Positions 17,893 to 28,965 of a stretch of DNA of 64,000 nucleotides are shown one piece after another. Source of the DNA: Gordonia soli NBRC 108243. Its GTDB lineage: Bacteria; Actinomycetota; Actinomycetes; Mycobacteriales; Mycobacteriaceae. The stretch is from contig NZ_BANX01000020.1 in assembly GCF_000334455.1 (NCBI RefSeq), positions 62,001 to 126,000 on the forward strand, in the 5' to 3' direction. Position 1 is the stretch's first letter. Every line of letters starts with the position of its first letter. Both the position numbers and the translations under genes were made by a program. The notes under the pieces were generated by a model that saw only the letters and a list, made by a program, of their open reading frames with translations, did no database searches and was not told the DNA's origin.

Positions 17893-19230
17893 TCATGCCG
17901 GTTCATACGCGGTCTCCGCGTGCTCGGCCTCGTCGATGCCGTTGTGCTCGTCCTCGGTACTGATACGCCAGCCGAGCGGCTTGAGGGCGAAGGCGATGAC
18001 CGCGGTGAGGACACCGGTGAAGACGAGAGCGAACGCTGCGATCACGATCTGGACCACGAGCTGCTTGTAGTCGCCGCCCCAGAACAGGCCCACGTCCTTG
18101 GCGAGCAGGCCGACACCGATGGTGCCCCAGAGGCCCGCGACCAGGTGGACACCGACGACGTCGAGCGAGTCGTCGTAGCCGAACTTGTTCTTCAGTCCGA
18201 TCGCCAGTGCCGACAGGACGCCTGCGATGACACCCAGGATCAGCGAGCCGACCGGGGTGAGAGCACCACATGCGGGGGTGATCGCGACCAGACCGGCAAC
18301 GATGCCCGATGCGGCGCCGACGCTGGTGGCGTGCTTGTCGCGGATCTTCTCCACCGCGAGCCAGCCGATGGTCGCGGCAGCGGTGGCCGCCGTCGTGTTG
18401 ACCCACACGAGACCCGCGGTGTTGTCGGCGGCGAGTTCGGAGCCCGCGTTGAAGCCGAACCATCCGAACCACAGCAGGGCCGCGCCCAGCATGACGAACG
18501 GGATGTTGTGCGGACGGTAGGCGGTGCGACCGAAGCCCGCACGCGAACCGACGATGAGCGCGAGGACCAGAGCGGCCACACCGGCGTTGATGTGCACCAC
18601 TGTGCCGCCGGCGAAGTCGATCGGTGCGACGTTGGCCTTACCGTCGGTGGTGCCGAACATCCATGCGGCAAAACCGTTCTCGCCGCCGCCCATGATGCCG
18701 CCGCCGCCGACGAGTCCGCCCCACACCATGTGTGCGAGCGGGAAGTACACGACGGTCGACCAGATGACCGTGAACACGATCCACGTCGAGAACTTGACGC
18801 GCTCGGCGAGCGCGCCGCTGATCAGTGCGACCGTGATGACCGCGAATGTCAACTGGAAGCCCAGGAAGACGAACGCCGGGATCGTGAGGCCGGCGGTGAC
18901 GACCTTGTCCTCACCCATCGTCGCCGACAGCTGGTCGGAACCGAACAGCGAGAACGGATTCGCGAAGATCCCCGCGATGTCGTCGTTGCCGGTGATCCCG
19001 TCGCTGAACGACATCGAGAAGCCCCAGAGCACGTAGACCACGCTGATCGCGGCCAGCGAGCCGAAGGACATCATCATCATGTTCAGGACCGACTTGCCCC
19101 GAGACAAACCCCCGTAGAAGAAGGCGAGACCCGGGGTCATCAGCAGGACCAGTCCCGCGGCGGCGAGCATCCACGCCGTGTTGCCGGGGTCGGCTACGCC
19201 GAACACCTCTTCTGGCAGTGCCAAAACCAC
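17893..19230 (-). CDS. amt: ammonium transporter
   Basis: 445 residues, about 11 membrane helices. Family motifs: GNTAWMLAAAGLVLLMTPGL, AFFYGGLSRGKSVLNM, FAGGTVVHINAGVAALVLAL, and DVVGVHLVAGLWGTIGVGLL with the pore His. The frame extends to 19281, but GTG 19230 is chosen because a perfect GAGGAGG lies 9 bp upstream and the protein then starts at the family-typical position (VLALPEEVFGVADPGNTAW). First gene of amt-glnB-glnD, with GlnR-like boxes ~90-130 bp upstream. Confidence 0.93.
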   Translation of the reverse strand: MVLALPEEVFGVADPGNTAWMLAAAGLVLLMTPGLAFFYGGLSRGKSVLNMMMMSFGSLAAISVVYVLWGFSMSFSDGITGNDDIAGIFANPFSLFGSDQLSATMGEDKVVTAGLTIPAFVFLGFQLTFAVITVALISGALAERVKFSTWIVFTVIWSTVVYFPLAHMVWGGLVGGGGIMGGGENGFAAWMFGTTDGKANVAPIDFAGGTVVHINAGVAALVLALIVGSRAGFGRTAYRPHNIPFVMLGAALLWFGWFGFNAGSELAADNTAGLVWVNTTAATAAATIGWLAVEKIRDKHATSVGAASGIVAGLVAITPACGALTPVGSLILGVIAGVLSALAIGLKNKFGYDDSLDVVGVHLVAGLWGTIGVGLLAKDVGLFWGGDYKQLVVQIVIAAFALVFTGVLTAVIAFALKPLGWRISTEDEHNGIDEAEHAETAYEPA

Positions 19231-19315
19231 TGTACGAAACCTCCTCGCAGTGCGCCGACGGCTCGGCGTCTGCAAAGACAATGTCGGTCAACGGTTTCAG
19301 CAGTGGTGCCCTGGT

Positions 19316-19363
19316 GTTTCTTCCGTGTGAACCGCTGGGCGATTGAGATTTCGTGGATGTAAC
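19316..19363 (-). promoter_or_regulatory. two GlnR-like boxes upstream of amt
   Basis: On the minus strand: GTTAC-N6-GAAAT (plus 19348-19363) and TTCAC-N6-GAAAC (plus 19316-19331). Both match the actinobacterial GlnR pattern gTnAC-N6-GaAAc. They lie 86-133 bp before the amt start, the expected place for activation of amt under nitrogen limitation. Confidence 0.6.
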
Positions 19364-19421
19364 GGCCCAGGTCGCGATTTCCGACCCTCACCGACGGGAG
19401 ACGTGCGCTGTGAACCGATCG

Positions 19422-20966
19422 TCACAAGAGCGCGTCGACGAATGCCTCCGGCTCGAATGGTGCCAGATCATCGGCCCCCTCGCCGAGACCGACGAGTTTC
19501 ACGGGTACACCGAGCTCGTTCTGCACGTGGAAGACGATGCCGCCCTTGGCGGTGCCGTCGAGTTTGGTCAGCACCACACCGGTGATGTCGACGACCTCGG
19601 CGAAGACGCGCGCCTGGGCGAGACCGTTCTGCCCGACGGTGGCGTCCAGGACGAGGAGAACCTCGTCGACCGGAGCCTTCTTCTCGACCACCCGCTTGAC
19701 CTTGCCGAGCTCGTCCATCAGCCCGGTCTTGGTGTGCAGCCGGCCCGCGGTGTCGATCATCACGACGTCGACGCCGTCCTCGACTCCCCGGGCGACCGCG
19801 TCGAAGGCCACCGATGCCGGGTCGGCTTTCTCCTTGCCGCGGACCACGGCGGCGCCGACGCGCTCGCCCCAGGTCTGCAGCTGATCGGCGGCGGCTGCGC
19901 GGAAGGTGTCGGCCGCGCCCAGCAGCACCCGCCGACCGTCGGCGACCAGCACGCGGGCGAGCTTGCCGGTGGTGGTGGTCTTACCGGTGCCGTTCACACC
20001 GACGACGAGCACCACGGCGGGGCTGCCGGCATGCGGGAGAGCCCGGATCGAGCGATCGAGCTCGGGATGGAGCTGGTCCACGAGCACCCGCTTGAGGAGC
20101 GCGCGCGCCTGGTCGGCGGTGCGGATGTTCGACGTCGCGAGCTCGGTGCGTAGTCGCTCGACCACGGCTGTGGTCGCCGACGTACCCAGATCGGCCAGGA
20201 CCAGCGTGTCCTCGATCTCCTCCCAGCTGTCCTCGTCGAGATCGCCCGCACCCAGCAGGCCGAGCACACCCTTGCCGATGGCGCCCTGGGATCGCGACAG
20301 ACGCCCACGCAGACGTCCGAGGCGACCGGCGGTGGGAGCGATCTCCTCGCGAGACGTGGTCGGCGCGTCAGTGGACTCGTCGACGGTCGGGGCCTGCTCG
20401 GTGGGTACCGGGGTGGTCACCGGGGGTTTGATGACCTCGGTGGCGTCCGACACCTCGTCGGTGGTCGGCACGGTGTCGGTCGCCGGTGGCTCCACGGTCG
20501 GGGCCGGAGCGGCGGTGTCCGGGGCCGGAGCGGCAGTGTCCGGGGCCGGCGCGGCAGTGTCTCCGAGGGCCGCATCCGAGGTGGGCGTCTCGAGCGGGGC
20601 CGCGTCGGGCAGGGAGACGTCGGTGATCCCGCGCTGGGCCGAATCCCGCGGTACCGCTGCGTCGTCACCGACACCCGGCTGTCCGTCGACCTCGGTGCGT
20701 TCCGGGGTCGGGGTGATCGGTCCGGTGCCACGGCTGTCGGTGGGTCGGTCGACGGTCGCGGTGTCGCCCTGGCTGAAGGAGAACCCCGACCCCGCGCGAT
20801 ATCCACCGGATCGGTCGACCTCGCGTGTGGTGGTCCCCTCGACGGTCGGGGTCGTGTCGTCGGTGAGCGAGATGCGTCGTCGGCGCGCGACGATCAGCCC
20901 GGCCACGACGATCGCGAGCAGTACGACCACCGCGACGACGATCCCGATGATGATTCCGGTGTTCAC
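19422..20966 (-). CDS. ftsY: signal recognition particle receptor FtsY
   Basis: 514 residues. SRP receptor GTPase, partner of Ffh. The N-terminus is a membrane helix (IIIGIVVAVVVLLAIVVAGL) and a long acidic Pro/Thr/Ala-rich linker to about residue 205, including a 7-residue tandem repeat. The NG domain carries GVNGTGKTTTTGKLARVL, DTFRAAAADQLQ, DTAGRLHTKTGLMDEL and TKLDGTAKGG. A true N-terminal helix is typical of actinobacterial FtsY. It follows smc with an 85-bp gap. Confidence 0.95.
   Translation of the reverse strand: MNTGIIIGIVVAVVVLLAIVVAGLIVARRRRISLTDDTTPTVEGTTTREVDRSGGYRAGSGFSFSQGDTATVDRPTDSRGTGPITPTPERTEVDGQPGVGDDAAVPRDSAQRGITDVSLPDAAPLETPTSDAALGDTAAPAPDTAAPAPDTAAPAPTVEPPATDTVPTTDEVSDATEVIKPPVTTPVPTEQAPTVDESTDAPTTSREEIAPTAGRLGRLRGRLSRSQGAIGKGVLGLLGAGDLDEDSWEEIEDTLVLADLGTSATTAVVERLRTELATSNIRTADQARALLKRVLVDQLHPELDRSIRALPHAGSPAVVLVVGVNGTGKTTTTGKLARVLVADGRRVLLGAADTFRAAAADQLQTWGERVGAAVVRGKEKADPASVAFDAVARGVEDGVDVVMIDTAGRLHTKTGLMDELGKVKRVVEKKAPVDEVLLVLDATVGQNGLAQARVFAEVVDITGVVLTKLDGTAKGGIVFHVQNELGVPVKLVGLGEGADDLAPFEPEAFVDALL
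20500..20562 (-). repeat. three tandem 21-bp units inside ftsY
   Basis: Three near-identical 21-bp units (GGGGCCGG.GCGGC.GTGTC pattern) encode DTAAPAP repeated in the disordered linker of FtsY. Substitutions are few, so copy number probably varies between strains. Confidence 0.8.
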
Positions 20967-21051
20967 TCAGATGTCCTTCGTCAGTAGGCGGGTGAAGATG
21001 CCGCTGGGATCGACAGGGACCGTGATCCCCGGTCCGCGGGCCTGCCTCGAG

Positions 21052-24000
21052 TCAATCAGAGAACAGTTGCTCGGCGGCGTCGGGCGTGGTCGCACCGATC
21101 CCCTTGGCGACCGGGATGTCGACACCGCGGAGGCGCTGGGAGATGACCGTGGTGATGCCGTCGCCGCGCATGCTGACGCCGTAGAGCGCGTCGGCCACCT
21201 CCATGGTCGGCTTCTGGTGGGTGATGACGATCAACTGCGAACGCTCGCGGAGCTGCTCGAACAGACTGATCAGCCTGCGCAGGTTGGTGTCGTCCAACGC
21301 CGCCTCGACCTCGTCCATCACGTAGAACGGCGACGGCCGGGCACGGAAGATCGCGACCAGCATGGCCACCGCGGTCAACGACTTCTCACCGCCGGACAGC
21401 AGCGACAAGCGCTTCACCTTCTTGCCCGGCGGGCGGGCCTCGACCTCGATGCCGGTGGTCAGCATGTCGTTGGGCTCGGTGAGCACCAGCCGGCCCTCGC
21501 CACCGGGGAACAGCGTCGAGAACACCTGCGAGAACTCGCGCTCGACATCGGCGTAGGCCTCGGTGAAGACCTGCAGGATGCGTGCGTCGACCTCGTCGAC
21601 GACGTCGAGCAGGTCGCGACGCGCCGCCTTGACGTCCTCGAGCTGGGCAGAGAGGAAATTGTAGCGCTCCTCCAGGGCTGCGAACTCCTCGAGTGCCAGC
21701 GGGTTGACCTTGCCGAGCGTGGTCAGGTCCTTCTGCGCTTTCTTGGCGCGGGCCTCCTGGGTCGCACGGTCGAACGGCATCGGCGCGGGCGCGACCACCA
21801 ACTCGCCGCGGGAGCGCGCGTCCTCGTACTCCGCGATCTCCAGCGCCGACGGCGGCATCGGCACATCGGGTCCGTACTCCGCCACGAGATCGTCGGGAGC
21901 GATCGAATACGACTCCAGGATCTGCTCCTCGAGCTGCTCGATGCGCAACGCCGCCTGGGCCCTGGCCATCTCGTCACGGTGGACGGAATCCTTCAGGGCG
22001 TTCAGCTGCGAGGTGAGTTCGGTGACGACCGTCTTGAGCTCGTCGAGTTGGGAGCTGCGCGAGACACGGATGGCCTCGAATTCGTCGCGGCCCGCCTGTG
22101 CGGTCGCGACGGTGTCCGCGAGACGACCGGCGATCTCCGACCCCGCACGCGCCACGGCCTCGGCCACCGACGCGGCGTGACGGCGTTGCTGATCCTGGCG
22201 GCGGGCGCGCTCACGCGCCTCGCGCTCGCGCTCGGCCGCACGACGCAACGAGTCGGCCCGGCCCCGGACGGACGCGAGCCGTTCCTCGGCGGTGCGCAAC
22301 GCCAGGCGTGCCTCCATCTCCACCGCGCGGGTCTCCGCGACAGCGGTCGCGGCGGCAGAACGGTCGGTGTCGTCGGAGCCGGAGTCGGGCGAGACGGTCG
22401 AGTCGTCGTTGGCCAGACGGAGCCGCTCCTCGAGTTCGGCCAGCGATGCCAGCGTCTCCGTGCGTCCCTCCTCGGCCTTCTCGCGTTGCCGGGTCAGCCG
22501 CTCGGCCTCCCCGCGCGCAGCACGGAGTTCCTGGCCGAGACGGGCCATCTGCTCCAGTGCGCCACCGAGATTGGCGTCGGACTCGTGCAGCGCTGCCAGC
22601 GCCTCCTCAGCGGCCTCACGGCGTGCCTGTTGATCGGTGAGCGCACCATCGAGGGCTGCCTCGATCTCCTCGACCCGACGCCGCGCGGTGGCGAGGTCAC
22701 CGGTCGCGGCGTCGATGGCCGACTGGACCTCCAGCGTCGACGGTCGGTGCGACGAACCGCCCTCCACCGACGCAGGCCCGATGCGGTCGCCGTCGCGGGT
22801 CACCGACCGCAGGCTGTGGTCGCGGGCGAGATCGAGACCGGTGTGCGGATCGTCGACGAGCACGGTATCGGCGAGTACGAGGTCGACGGCACCGCGGATC
22901 GACGGCGGGCAGGTCACCACCGACGATGCCCAGCGTGCGCCGTCCGGGAGGTCGACCTGCGGCGTGGTCGCGGTGTCGGGGAGACCACCGAGGATCAGGC
23001 TCGCCCGTCCTCCGTCACCGCTCTTCAGCGCCTCCAGGGCACGTACGGCGGCCAACGAGTCGACGGTGGCGATCGCGTCCACGGCCGGTCCGAGCGCGCC
23101 CGCGATCGCAGTCTCGTATCCGTTCTCGACGGTCAGCAGCTCCGACATCGGCGCGAGCAGACCGTCGGGGGCGTTGTCGAGCAGCCAGGCCCCGCCGTCG
23201 TTGCGTTCCAAGCCCACCGACAGCGCCTCGATCCGTGCGGTGAGCGACGCGATCCGCTGCTCGGCCTCACGCTCTTCGGTCTGCAGCGACGCGACGCGCT
23301 CGTTGGAGACGTTGAGTGCCGTGACGCTGCGTTCGTGGTGGTCGTCGAGGCCCTTCTCGGCTGCTTCGAGCTCGCCCAGACTTGCCGCGGTCGCGTCCTG
23401 ATCGGCCTGCGCCTTGGCTGCTCGTTCGGTGCTGGCGGCGATGGCCGCGGTGATCCGGGCCGCCTCGGCGTCGACCGACTCTGCCCGCGTCCGCAGGTTG
23501 TCGACCTGGCCTTCGAGTCGGGCCAGTCCTTCGCGGCGGTCGGCGATCGCACGGACCGCGGCCATGTGGGCCTGCTCGGCAGCGGCGGCGACGGCCTCAC
23601 GCTCGGACAATTCGTCCTGCGCTCCGGCGAGCCGCTCGGCCGCCTCGCCGACGCCTTCGGTCAGCTCGGCTTCGAGTTCGGCCGCCTCGAGTGCCTGCTC
23701 CTCGAGCTCCTCGGGGTCGGTGCCACCGGCCTCGGTCGTCGGCTCGGACAGGTAGCGACTGCGTTCGGCGGCGATCCGACAGGTCGCGTCGACCCGCTCG
23801 GCCAGCGCCGACAGTCGGTACCAGGCCTGGTTGGCAGCCGCGGCCGCCGGAGTGACCTCGGCGAGACCCTGCTCGTGCTCGGCCAGTTCGGCGGTCACGC
23901 GGTCGAGTTCCGCACCGACCTCGTCCTGCCGGCGGCGGACCTCGTCCTCGACTGCCGAGTGCTCTGCCATCTCCGACTGTCGGATGACCAGATCGTCGGC

Positions 24001-24690
24001 CGCCAGCCGCAACCGGGCATCGCGCAGGTCCGCCTGCACGGTCTGCGCGCGACGTGCCACCTCGGCCTGCCTGCCGAGCGGTTTGAGCTGCCGCCGCAGT
24101 TCGCCGGTGAGGTCGGTCAGTCGGGCGAGATTGGCCTGCATCGCATCGAGCTTGCGGACGGCCTTCTCTTTGCGCTTGCGGTGTTTGAGGACACCCGCGG
24201 CCTCTTCGATGAACGCGCGACGGTCCTCGGGACGGGATTCGAGGATCGCGGCCAATCGCCCCTGCCCGACGATGACGTGCATCTCACGCCCGATACCGGA
24301 GTCGCTCAACAGCTCCTGGACGTCCATCAGCCGGCAGGAGGTGCCGTTGATCTCGTACTCACCCGCGCCGTCGCGGAACATGCGGCGCGTGACGGAGACC
24401 TCGGAGTACTCGATCGGGAGGGCCCCGTCGCTGTTGTCGATGGTGAGCGTCACCTCGGCGCGGCCGAGGGGCGGTCGGCCGGATGTGCCGGCGAAGATGA
24501 CGTCTTCCATCTTGCCGCCGCGCAGCGCCTTGGCGCCCTGCTCCCCCATCACCCAGGTGAGGGCGTCGACGACGTTCGACTTACCCGAGCCGTTGGGACC
24601 CACCACACATGTGATGCCGGGTTCGAATCGCAGCGTCGTGGCCGACGCAAACGACTTGAAACCCTTGAGGGTCAGGCTCTTGAGGTGCAC
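21052..24690 (-). CDS. smc: chromosome segregation protein SMC
   Basis: 1212 residues, GTG start. Condensin ATPase that organises the chromosome with ScpAB. Walker [11 protein letters not shown] at 31-40. Long coiled coils flank a hinge at about 505-650 ([20 protein letters not shown]...[12 protein letters not shown]). The C-terminal ABC signature is [15 protein letters not shown] and Walker B is [13 protein letters not shown]. Gly/Ser/Asp-rich insert ([13 protein letters not shown]) in the second coil. Order acyP-smc-ftsY as in mycobacteria. Confidence 0.95.
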   Translation of the reverse strand: MHLKSLTLKGFKSFASATTLRFEPGITCVVGPNGSGKSNVVDALTWVMGEQGAKALRGGKMEDVIFAGTSGRPPLGRAEVTLTIDNSDGALPIEYSEVSVTRRMFRDGAGEYEINGTSCRLMDVQELLSDSGIGREMHVIVGQGRLAAILESRPEDRRAFIEEAAGVLKHRKRKEKAVRKLDAMQANLARLTDLTGELRRQLKPLGRQAEVARRAQTVQADLRDARLRLAADDLVIRQSEMAEHSAVEDEVRRRQDEVGAELDRVTAELAEHEQGLAEVTPAAAAANQAWYRLSALAERVDATCRIAAERSRYLSEPTTEAGGTDPEELEEQALEAAELEAELTEGVGEAAERLAGAQDELSEREAVAAAAEQAHMAAVRAIADRREGLARLEGQVDNLRTRAESVDAEAARITAAIAASTERAAKAQADQDATAASLGELEAAEKGLDDHHERSVTALNVSNERVASLQTEEREAEQRIASLTARIEALSVGLERNDGGAWLLDNAPDGLLAPMSELLTVENGYETAIAGALGPAVDAIATVDSLAAVRALEALKSGDGGRASLILGGLPDTATTPQVDLPDGARWASSVVTCPPSIRGAVDLVLADTVLVDDPHTGLDLARDHSLRSVTRDGDRIGPASVEGGSSHRPSTLEVQSAIDAATGDLATARRRVEEIEAALDGALTDQQARREAAEEALAALHESDANLGGALEQMARLGQELRAARGEAERLTRQREKAEEGRTETLASLAELEERLRLANDDSTVSPDSGSDDTDRSAAATAVAETRAVEMEARLALRTAEERLASVRGRADSLRRAAEREREARERARRQDQQRRHAASVAEAVARAGSEIAGRLADTVATAQAGRDEFEAIRVSRSSQLDELKTVVTELTSQLNALKDSVHRDEMARAQAALRIEQLEEQILESYSIAPDDLVAEYGPDVPMPPSALEIAEYEDARSRGELVVAPAPMPFDRATQEARAKKAQKDLTTLGKVNPLALEEFAALEERYNFLSAQLEDVKAARRDLLDVVDEVDARILQVFTEAYADVEREFSQVFSTLFPGGEGRLVLTEPNDMLTTGIEVEARPPGKKVKRLSLLSGGEKSLTAVAMLVAIFRARPSPFYVMDEVEAALDDTNLRRLISLFEQLRERSQLIVITHQKPTMEVADALYGVSMRGDGITTVISQRLRGVDIPVAKGIGATTPDAAEQLFSD

Positions 24691-24749
24691 GACGGTACAG
24701 AATACTCACCATCTCGACCGGATCGGTCGATACCACGGGCGGGACGCGG

Positions 24750-25034
24750 TCAGCGCTCGACGAAACCGCTGAGATCGCCCCGCGCAGAGTCGAACCGCTC
24801 CACCACGAGATCCACGTGGCCGGGTGTGTCGCCCGATCGCAGCGCGTCCAGAAGACGCTGAGCCGACACCTGGTCGCCTTCCGCGACGACCAGGACCCGA
24901 CCGTCCTGCTGGTTCGCCGCATAACCCACCAGGCCGAGCTCGAGCGCACGCGACCTCGTCCACCAGCGGAATCCGACACCCTGCACCCGACCGTGCACAT
25001 GCGCGGTCAGTCGGACGGGGTCGGCATCGCTCAT
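24750..25034 (-). CDS. acyP: acylphosphatase
   Basis: 94 residues. It hydrolyses acyl phosphates. Signature VHGRVQGVGFRWWTRSRALEL (catalytic Arg) and GYAANQQDGRVLVVAEG (Asn). ATG 25034 overlaps the stop of the OsmC-like gene by 4 bases (ATGA), so it is translationally coupled. It precedes smc by 59 bp. Confidence 0.92.
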   Translation of the reverse strand: MSDADPVRLTAHVHGRVQGVGFRWWTRSRALELGLVGYAANQQDGRVLVVAEGDQVSAQRLLDALRSGDTPGHVDLVVERFDSARGDLSGFVER

Positions 25035-25495
25035 TCGGTGTCGATCGTCAGGTTGACGGTGGTGCCCGCCTTCAGCGTGCGCCCCACGGTGCAGACCGCG
25101 TCGATGGCGCGCTCGACGACGACCAGCAGCCGCTGCGCCGCCTCCGGGTCCAGCTCGGACAGGTCGACCTCGAGGATCTCGTTCAGCTCGGGATAGCGCT
25201 CGTTCTCGCGGTCGGCCGCCCCGTTCACCCGCACGGTCGCGTCGTAGTCGTCGCCGAGACGGCGGGCCAGCGGACGATCCGACGACATGCCGGTGCACGC
25301 CGCGAGCGCGATCTTGAGCAGCTCTCCCGGGGTGAAGACACCCTCGACGTCTTCCGAGCCGACGAGCACCTCCGCGCCCCGCGAGCTCTTCCCGGTATAG
25401 CGGCGCACTCCGGTCCGCTCCACCCAGAGCTCGGTCGCGGGCGTGGCGTGCACGGTGGCGGATTGCTCGGTGGTGGCGCTGTGGGTCTCGGTCAT
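25031..25495 (-). CDS. OsmC/Ohr-family protein
   Basis: 154 residues. OsmC-like peroxidases reduce organic hydroperoxides through two cysteines; both expected positions are present: LKIALAACTGMSSDR and ERAIDAVCTVGRTL. The substrate and whether it is an Ohr or a general OsmC-like protein cannot be told. ATG 25495 leaves ~50 bp from mutM, a base-excision glycosylase for oxidised bases, giving a small oxidative-damage cluster. Confidence 0.85.
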   Translation of the reverse strand: MTETHSATTEQSATVHATPATELWVERTGVRRYTGKSSRGAEVLVGSEDVEGVFTPGELLKIALAACTGMSSDRPLARRLGDDYDATVRVNGAADRENERYPELNEILEVDLSELDPEAAQRLLVVVERAIDAVCTVGRTLKAGTTVNLTIDTE

Positions 25496-25544
25496 GGGCG
25501 CTGGACGTCCCTTCTGTTCTGCGGGACACCGGGGTCGGTGTCGA

Positions 25545-26435
25545 TCATGCGGTGGAAACGCGGACGGCGGGCGAATCCTTCCGCTGACACCGCGGGCAAT
25601 AGTACGAGCTGCGGTTCATGAACTGATCCCGACGCATGATCTGGCCACAGCGTCGACACGGCTGCCCGGCGCGTCCGTAGGCGTTCAGGGACCGTTCGAA
25701 GTAGCCCGACTGCCCGTTGACGTTCACGTACAGCGCGTCGAACGACGTGCCGCCGACATCCAGGGCCGAGCGCATCACAGCACTCGCCGCGTCGATCAGC
25801 TCACCGAGTTTGCGTGCGCTGATGTTCTCGGCGACCCGGGTGCCGTGCAGCCGGGCTCGCCACAGCGCCTCGTCGGCGTAGATGTTGCCGACGCCGGAGA
25901 TCACCGTCTGGTCCAGCAGGACCCGTTTGATCTCACTGTGTTTGGTGCGCATCCGGGCGACCACCGCCGCACGGTCGAAAGAATCGTCGAAGGGGTCCGG
26001 CGCGATGTGGACGATCGACGCAGGCAGGTCGGGTCCGCCCGCCGGATCGTCCGCGTACTCGTCGACGTGCCAGCCGCCGAAGGTGCGCTGGTCGACGAAC
26101 CGGAGCTCGTTGCCGTCGTCGAGTCCGGCCCGGATCCGCAGGTGGGTGTGATCGGGTGCACCGGCGGTCGCGATCAGCATCTGTCCACTCATGCCCAGGT
26201 GAACGACCACCGGTGCGGTGTCGTCGCGGTCTCCGGTGTCGAGCCACAGGTACTTGCCGCGGCGCCGGACCCCGGTGATCTCCTTGCCACGCAGGCGGCC
26301 GACCAGGTCGACGGGTCCGCCCTCGTGGCGACGGACAGCGCGCGGGTGCAGCACGTCGACGCCGGTGATCGTGCGACCGACGATGTGGGTTGCCAGGCCA
26401 TGACGAACCGTCTCGACCTCGGGTAGCTCAGGCAC
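25545..26435 (-). CDS. mutM: formamidopyrimidine-DNA glycosylase (Fpg)
   Basis: 296 residues. Bifunctional glycosylase/lyase that removes 8-oxoguanine. N-terminal [13 protein letters not shown] gives the catalytic Pro1 (after Met removal) and Glu2; [17 protein letters not shown] carries the conserved Lys. The H2TH region is [20 protein letters not shown], and a C-terminal zinc finger is CRRCGQ...YYCPRCQRK. It lies 12 bp after rnc. A second Fpg/Nei-type gene is at the right end of the window. Confidence 0.95.
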   Translation of the reverse strand: MPELPEVETVRHGLATHIVGRTITGVDVLHPRAVRRHEGGPVDLVGRLRGKEITGVRRRGKYLWLDTGDRDDTAPVVVHLGMSGQMLIATAGAPDHTHLRIRAGLDDGNELRFVDQRTFGGWHVDEYADDPAGGPDLPASIVHIAPDPFDDSFDRAAVVARMRTKHSEIKRVLLDQTVISGVGNIYADEALWRARLHGTRVAENISARKLGELIDAASAVMRSALDVGGTSFDALYVNVNGQSGYFERSLNAYGRAGQPCRRCGQIMRRDQFMNRSSYYCPRCQRKDSPAVRVSTA

Positions 26436-26447
26436 GACGGGGTCCCG

Positions 26448-27194
26448 TCACGAAGTGGCGGTGCGGTCGGAGAGTGCCTTCCACGCGTGCGCTGCAGCCT
26501 TCTGCTCGGCCTCTTTCTTGGTCCGACCGACACCGGTCCCGAGTTCTTCCCCCGCGATCACCGCGGTGGCCGTGAACTCCTTGTCGTGGTCGGGTCCGGT
26601 CGAGGCGATCTGATACTGCGGCGGGCCCTGTCCCTGTTCGGCGGACAGTTCCTGTAGCGACGTCTTCCAGTCCAGACCAGCGCCCAACAATCCAGCGCGA
26701 TCGATGATCGGGTCGAAGAGACCGAGGACCACTCGCTGCGAGACGGCCAGTCCGTGGTCGAGGAAGACGGCGCCGAACAGCGATTCCAGGCCGTCGGCGA
26801 GGATGCTGGCCTTGTCGCGACCACCGGTCATCTCCTCGCCACGTCCCAGCAGCAGATGCTGGCCGAGACCGCCGGGACCCAGGTCGCGCGCGACGTCGGC
26901 GAGCGCGTGCATGTTCACCACGCTCGCACGGATCTTCGCCAACTCACCCTCGGGACGGTCGGGGTACGAGAGATACAGACGCTCGGTGATGACCACGCCG
27001 AGGACGGAGTCGCCGAGGAATTCGAGTCGTTCGTTCGTCGGCAGACCACCGTTCTCGTAGGCATACGAGCGATGGGTGAGCGCCAGGGTGAGCAGCTCGG
27101 GGGTGATGTCGACACCGAGCGCACGCACCAGTTCCGAGCGCGGAGCCGGCGCGTCCGCAGCGGGGGCGACGCCGTCCACGGGCTGGTCGGTCAC
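26448..27194 (-). CDS. rnc: ribonuclease III
   Basis: 248 residues. Double-stranded-RNA endonuclease for rRNA processing. Signature [16 protein letters not shown] and the second metal-site segment [21 protein letters not shown]. The C-terminal dsRNA-binding domain is at ~172-245 ([20 protein letters not shown] ... [21 protein letters not shown]). GTG 27194 overlaps the DUF177 stop by 4 bases (GTGA). The frame is open further upstream, but that part is the DUF177 gene in another frame. Confidence 0.93.
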   Translation of the reverse strand: MTDQPVDGVAPAADAPAPRSELVRALGVDITPELLTLALTHRSYAYENGGLPTNERLEFLGDSVLGVVITERLYLSYPDRPEGELAKIRASVVNMHALADVARDLGPGGLGQHLLLGRGEEMTGGRDKASILADGLESLFGAVFLDHGLAVSQRVVLGLFDPIIDRAGLLGAGLDWKTSLQELSAEQGQGPPQYQIASTGPDHDKEFTATAVIAGEELGTGVGRTKKEAEQKAAAHAWKALSDRTATS

Positions 27195-27844
27195 GCAGGT
27201 TCCCGCCCGTCCGGTCCGTCGGCCGGCGGGGTCTCGTCGAGCGTCGCGAACTTGTCGGCCAGTCCGGCCCACCGCGGGTCGATGATGTCGTGACCGTGGC
27301 CGGGCTCGGCGGCCGCCAGACGGACACCACACACCTGGCACAGGCCGGGGCAGTCCGTGGTGCACAGCGGCGACATCGGCAGCTCCAGGCTCACGGCGTC
27401 GATGATCGACTGTTCGAGATCGAGTTTCTCGTCGACGATGCGATGCACCTCGTCGGAGTCCGTGGTCTGCTCGGTGGCGCTGTCGGGGTAGGCGAACAGC
27501 TCGGTGAGGAAGACGGTCACCGTGCCGTCGACCGGGTCGAGGCATCGGGAGCACTGCCCGGCGGTCTCGCCGCTCACCGTGCCGGTGACCAGCACGCCTT
27601 CGCTCACCGATTCCAGGCGGAGGTCGAGGTCGACGTCGGAACCGGCGGGGATGCCGACCATCTCGACGCCGAGGCGTTCCGGCGAGACCAGCGTCCGGTG
27701 GACCTCGGTCATGGTCCCGGCGCGACGGCCGAGCCTGCGCACGTCCAGCACGAAGGGTTCACGGGGCACCAAATGCGCCTGACCGCCCGTGGGAGAGCCG
27801 GCTCCAGAACGCGCATCCGCTTCGGTCACGGGTTGTTCAGCCAC
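27191..27844 (-). CDS. DUF177/YceD family protein
   Basis: 217 residues. The YceD family is linked to 23S rRNA and ribosome assembly and in many bacteria precedes rpmF. Motifs: [18 protein letters not shown] and the C-terminal Cys-rich segment [17 protein letters not shown]. Here rpmF is absent and the gene is coupled to rnc. ~40 N-terminal residues ([14 protein letters not shown]) are low complexity. Confidence 0.88.
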   Translation of the reverse strand: MAEQPVTEADARSGAGSPTGGQAHLVPREPFVLDVRRLGRRAGTMTEVHRTLVSPERLGVEMVGIPAGSDVDLDLRLESVSEGVLVTGTVSGETAGQCSRCLDPVDGTVTVFLTELFAYPDSATEQTTDSDEVHRIVDEKLDLEQSIIDAVSLELPMSPLCTTDCPGLCQVCGVRLAAAEPGHGHDIIDPRWAGLADKFATLDETPPADGPDGREPA

Positions 27845-28000
27845 AAGCTCACGATACGCCCGAGATGCCGGGTCACGGACATCGCGACACCGCGCGCCCC
27901 GACACCGGCGCGTCAGCCTCGTCCGCGCACCTCACGACCTGCGCGGTCGACGCGCGCACAGGCCGCGAGACACGTTGTCGGCCGCGGCGTCGGAGACGAC

Positions 28001-28840
28001 TCAGACCGCGAGTGGCGAGCCCTCGCCACGGTCGTACGCGGCACGATCGGCGGTGGCGCGATCACGTCCGGCGCGATGCGGGCCCGCGTCGTCGACGCCG
28101 CGCGGGTACTCGACGTAGTCGTGCATCCCGGCTCCTGTGCGCAGCTGGTGACGGCCCCGGTTGACCGAACGCAAAGTTCCGGTGAGGATCTCCTCGAATT
28201 CCGCCAACTTCTCGTCGACGTAGACGTCGCAGTCACCGCGGAGGCGGTCGGCCTCGGCGTGGGCCGCATCGATGATGCGCTCTGCTTCCGACTTGGACGC
28301 CGCGACGACCTCGGCTTCCGAGACGAGACGCTGCTGCTCGGCGATGCCGTCGGCGACCGACTTGTCATAGGTGTTGTTCGCGGCGTCGATCGTGCGCTGC
28401 GCCTCGGCACGCGCCCGGCCGGTCACAGCCTCGAACTCGCGGGCCGCGCTGGTGTTCAGGCGATGCGCCTCACCGGTGGCGTCCTCGACGAGCGAGGCGC
28501 CATGCGCCGACGCCTCGTCGACCATGCGGTCTGCCTGGGCCTTCGCCTCGGCCAGGATGCGGTCGGCCTCGGCGCGTGCGTGCGAGATCACCGATTCCGA
28601 CTCCGAGTCGGCCTTGGAGATCGCGTTCTCGGCATGGTCGCGTGCGTTGCCGATCAGCGAGTCACGCTGATCGAGGACGTCCTGCGCGTCGTCGAGTTCA
28701 CCAGGGATCGAGTCCTTGATGTCGTCGAGCAGTTCCAGCACGTCCCCGCGCGGAACAACGCAGCCCGCGGTCATCGGGACGCTGCGCGCCTCCTCGACGA
28801 TCGCGGCGAGTTCGTCGAGCGCTTCAAATACCCGGTACAC
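28001..28840 (-). CDS. sepIVA: DivIVA-like cell-division protein SepIVA
   Basis: 279 residues, GTG start. It begins YRVFEALDELAAIVEEARSV and has VPRGDVLELLDDIKDSIP, followed by an uninterrupted coiled coil (~75-230) rich in Ala, Glu and Asp (ISHARAEADRILAEAKAQAD). Length and position (next to DUF177-rnc, as Rv2927c) identify it as SepIVA, which in mycobacteria is needed for division and polar growth. The last ~50 residues are basic and polar. Confidence 0.88.
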   Translation of the reverse strand: MYRVFEALDELAAIVEEARSVPMTAGCVVPRGDVLELLDDIKDSIPGELDDAQDVLDQRDSLIGNARDHAENAISKADSESESVISHARAEADRILAEAKAQADRMVDEASAHGASLVEDATGEAHRLNTSAAREFEAVTGRARAEAQRTIDAANNTYDKSVADGIAEQQRLVSEAEVVAASKSEAERIIDAAHAEADRLRGDCDVYVDEKLAEFEEILTGTLRSVNRGRHQLRTGAGMHDYVEYPRGVDDAGPHRAGRDRATADRAAYDRGEGSPLAV

Positions 28841-28965
28841 AGCTACTCCGATCCGGCGCTTGCCATTGATCCAGAACGGCCACGACGGCGCGACCGCTGA
28901 TATCGATGTGACTATTGTGCCGAATGTTGCAAATGTGACGTGGGAGGCTGGCGTGGCGTGTCGGC

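Noticed and set aside
19906-24861. Open frame of 1651 codons on the plus strand
   Set aside because: It is antisense to smc and ftsY, whose motifs are complete; long antisense frames are common at this GC content.
26448-27554. rnc extended to 27554
   Set aside because: The upstream part overlaps DUF177 in another frame; the GTG at 27194 gives the normal RNase III length and a 4-base coupling.
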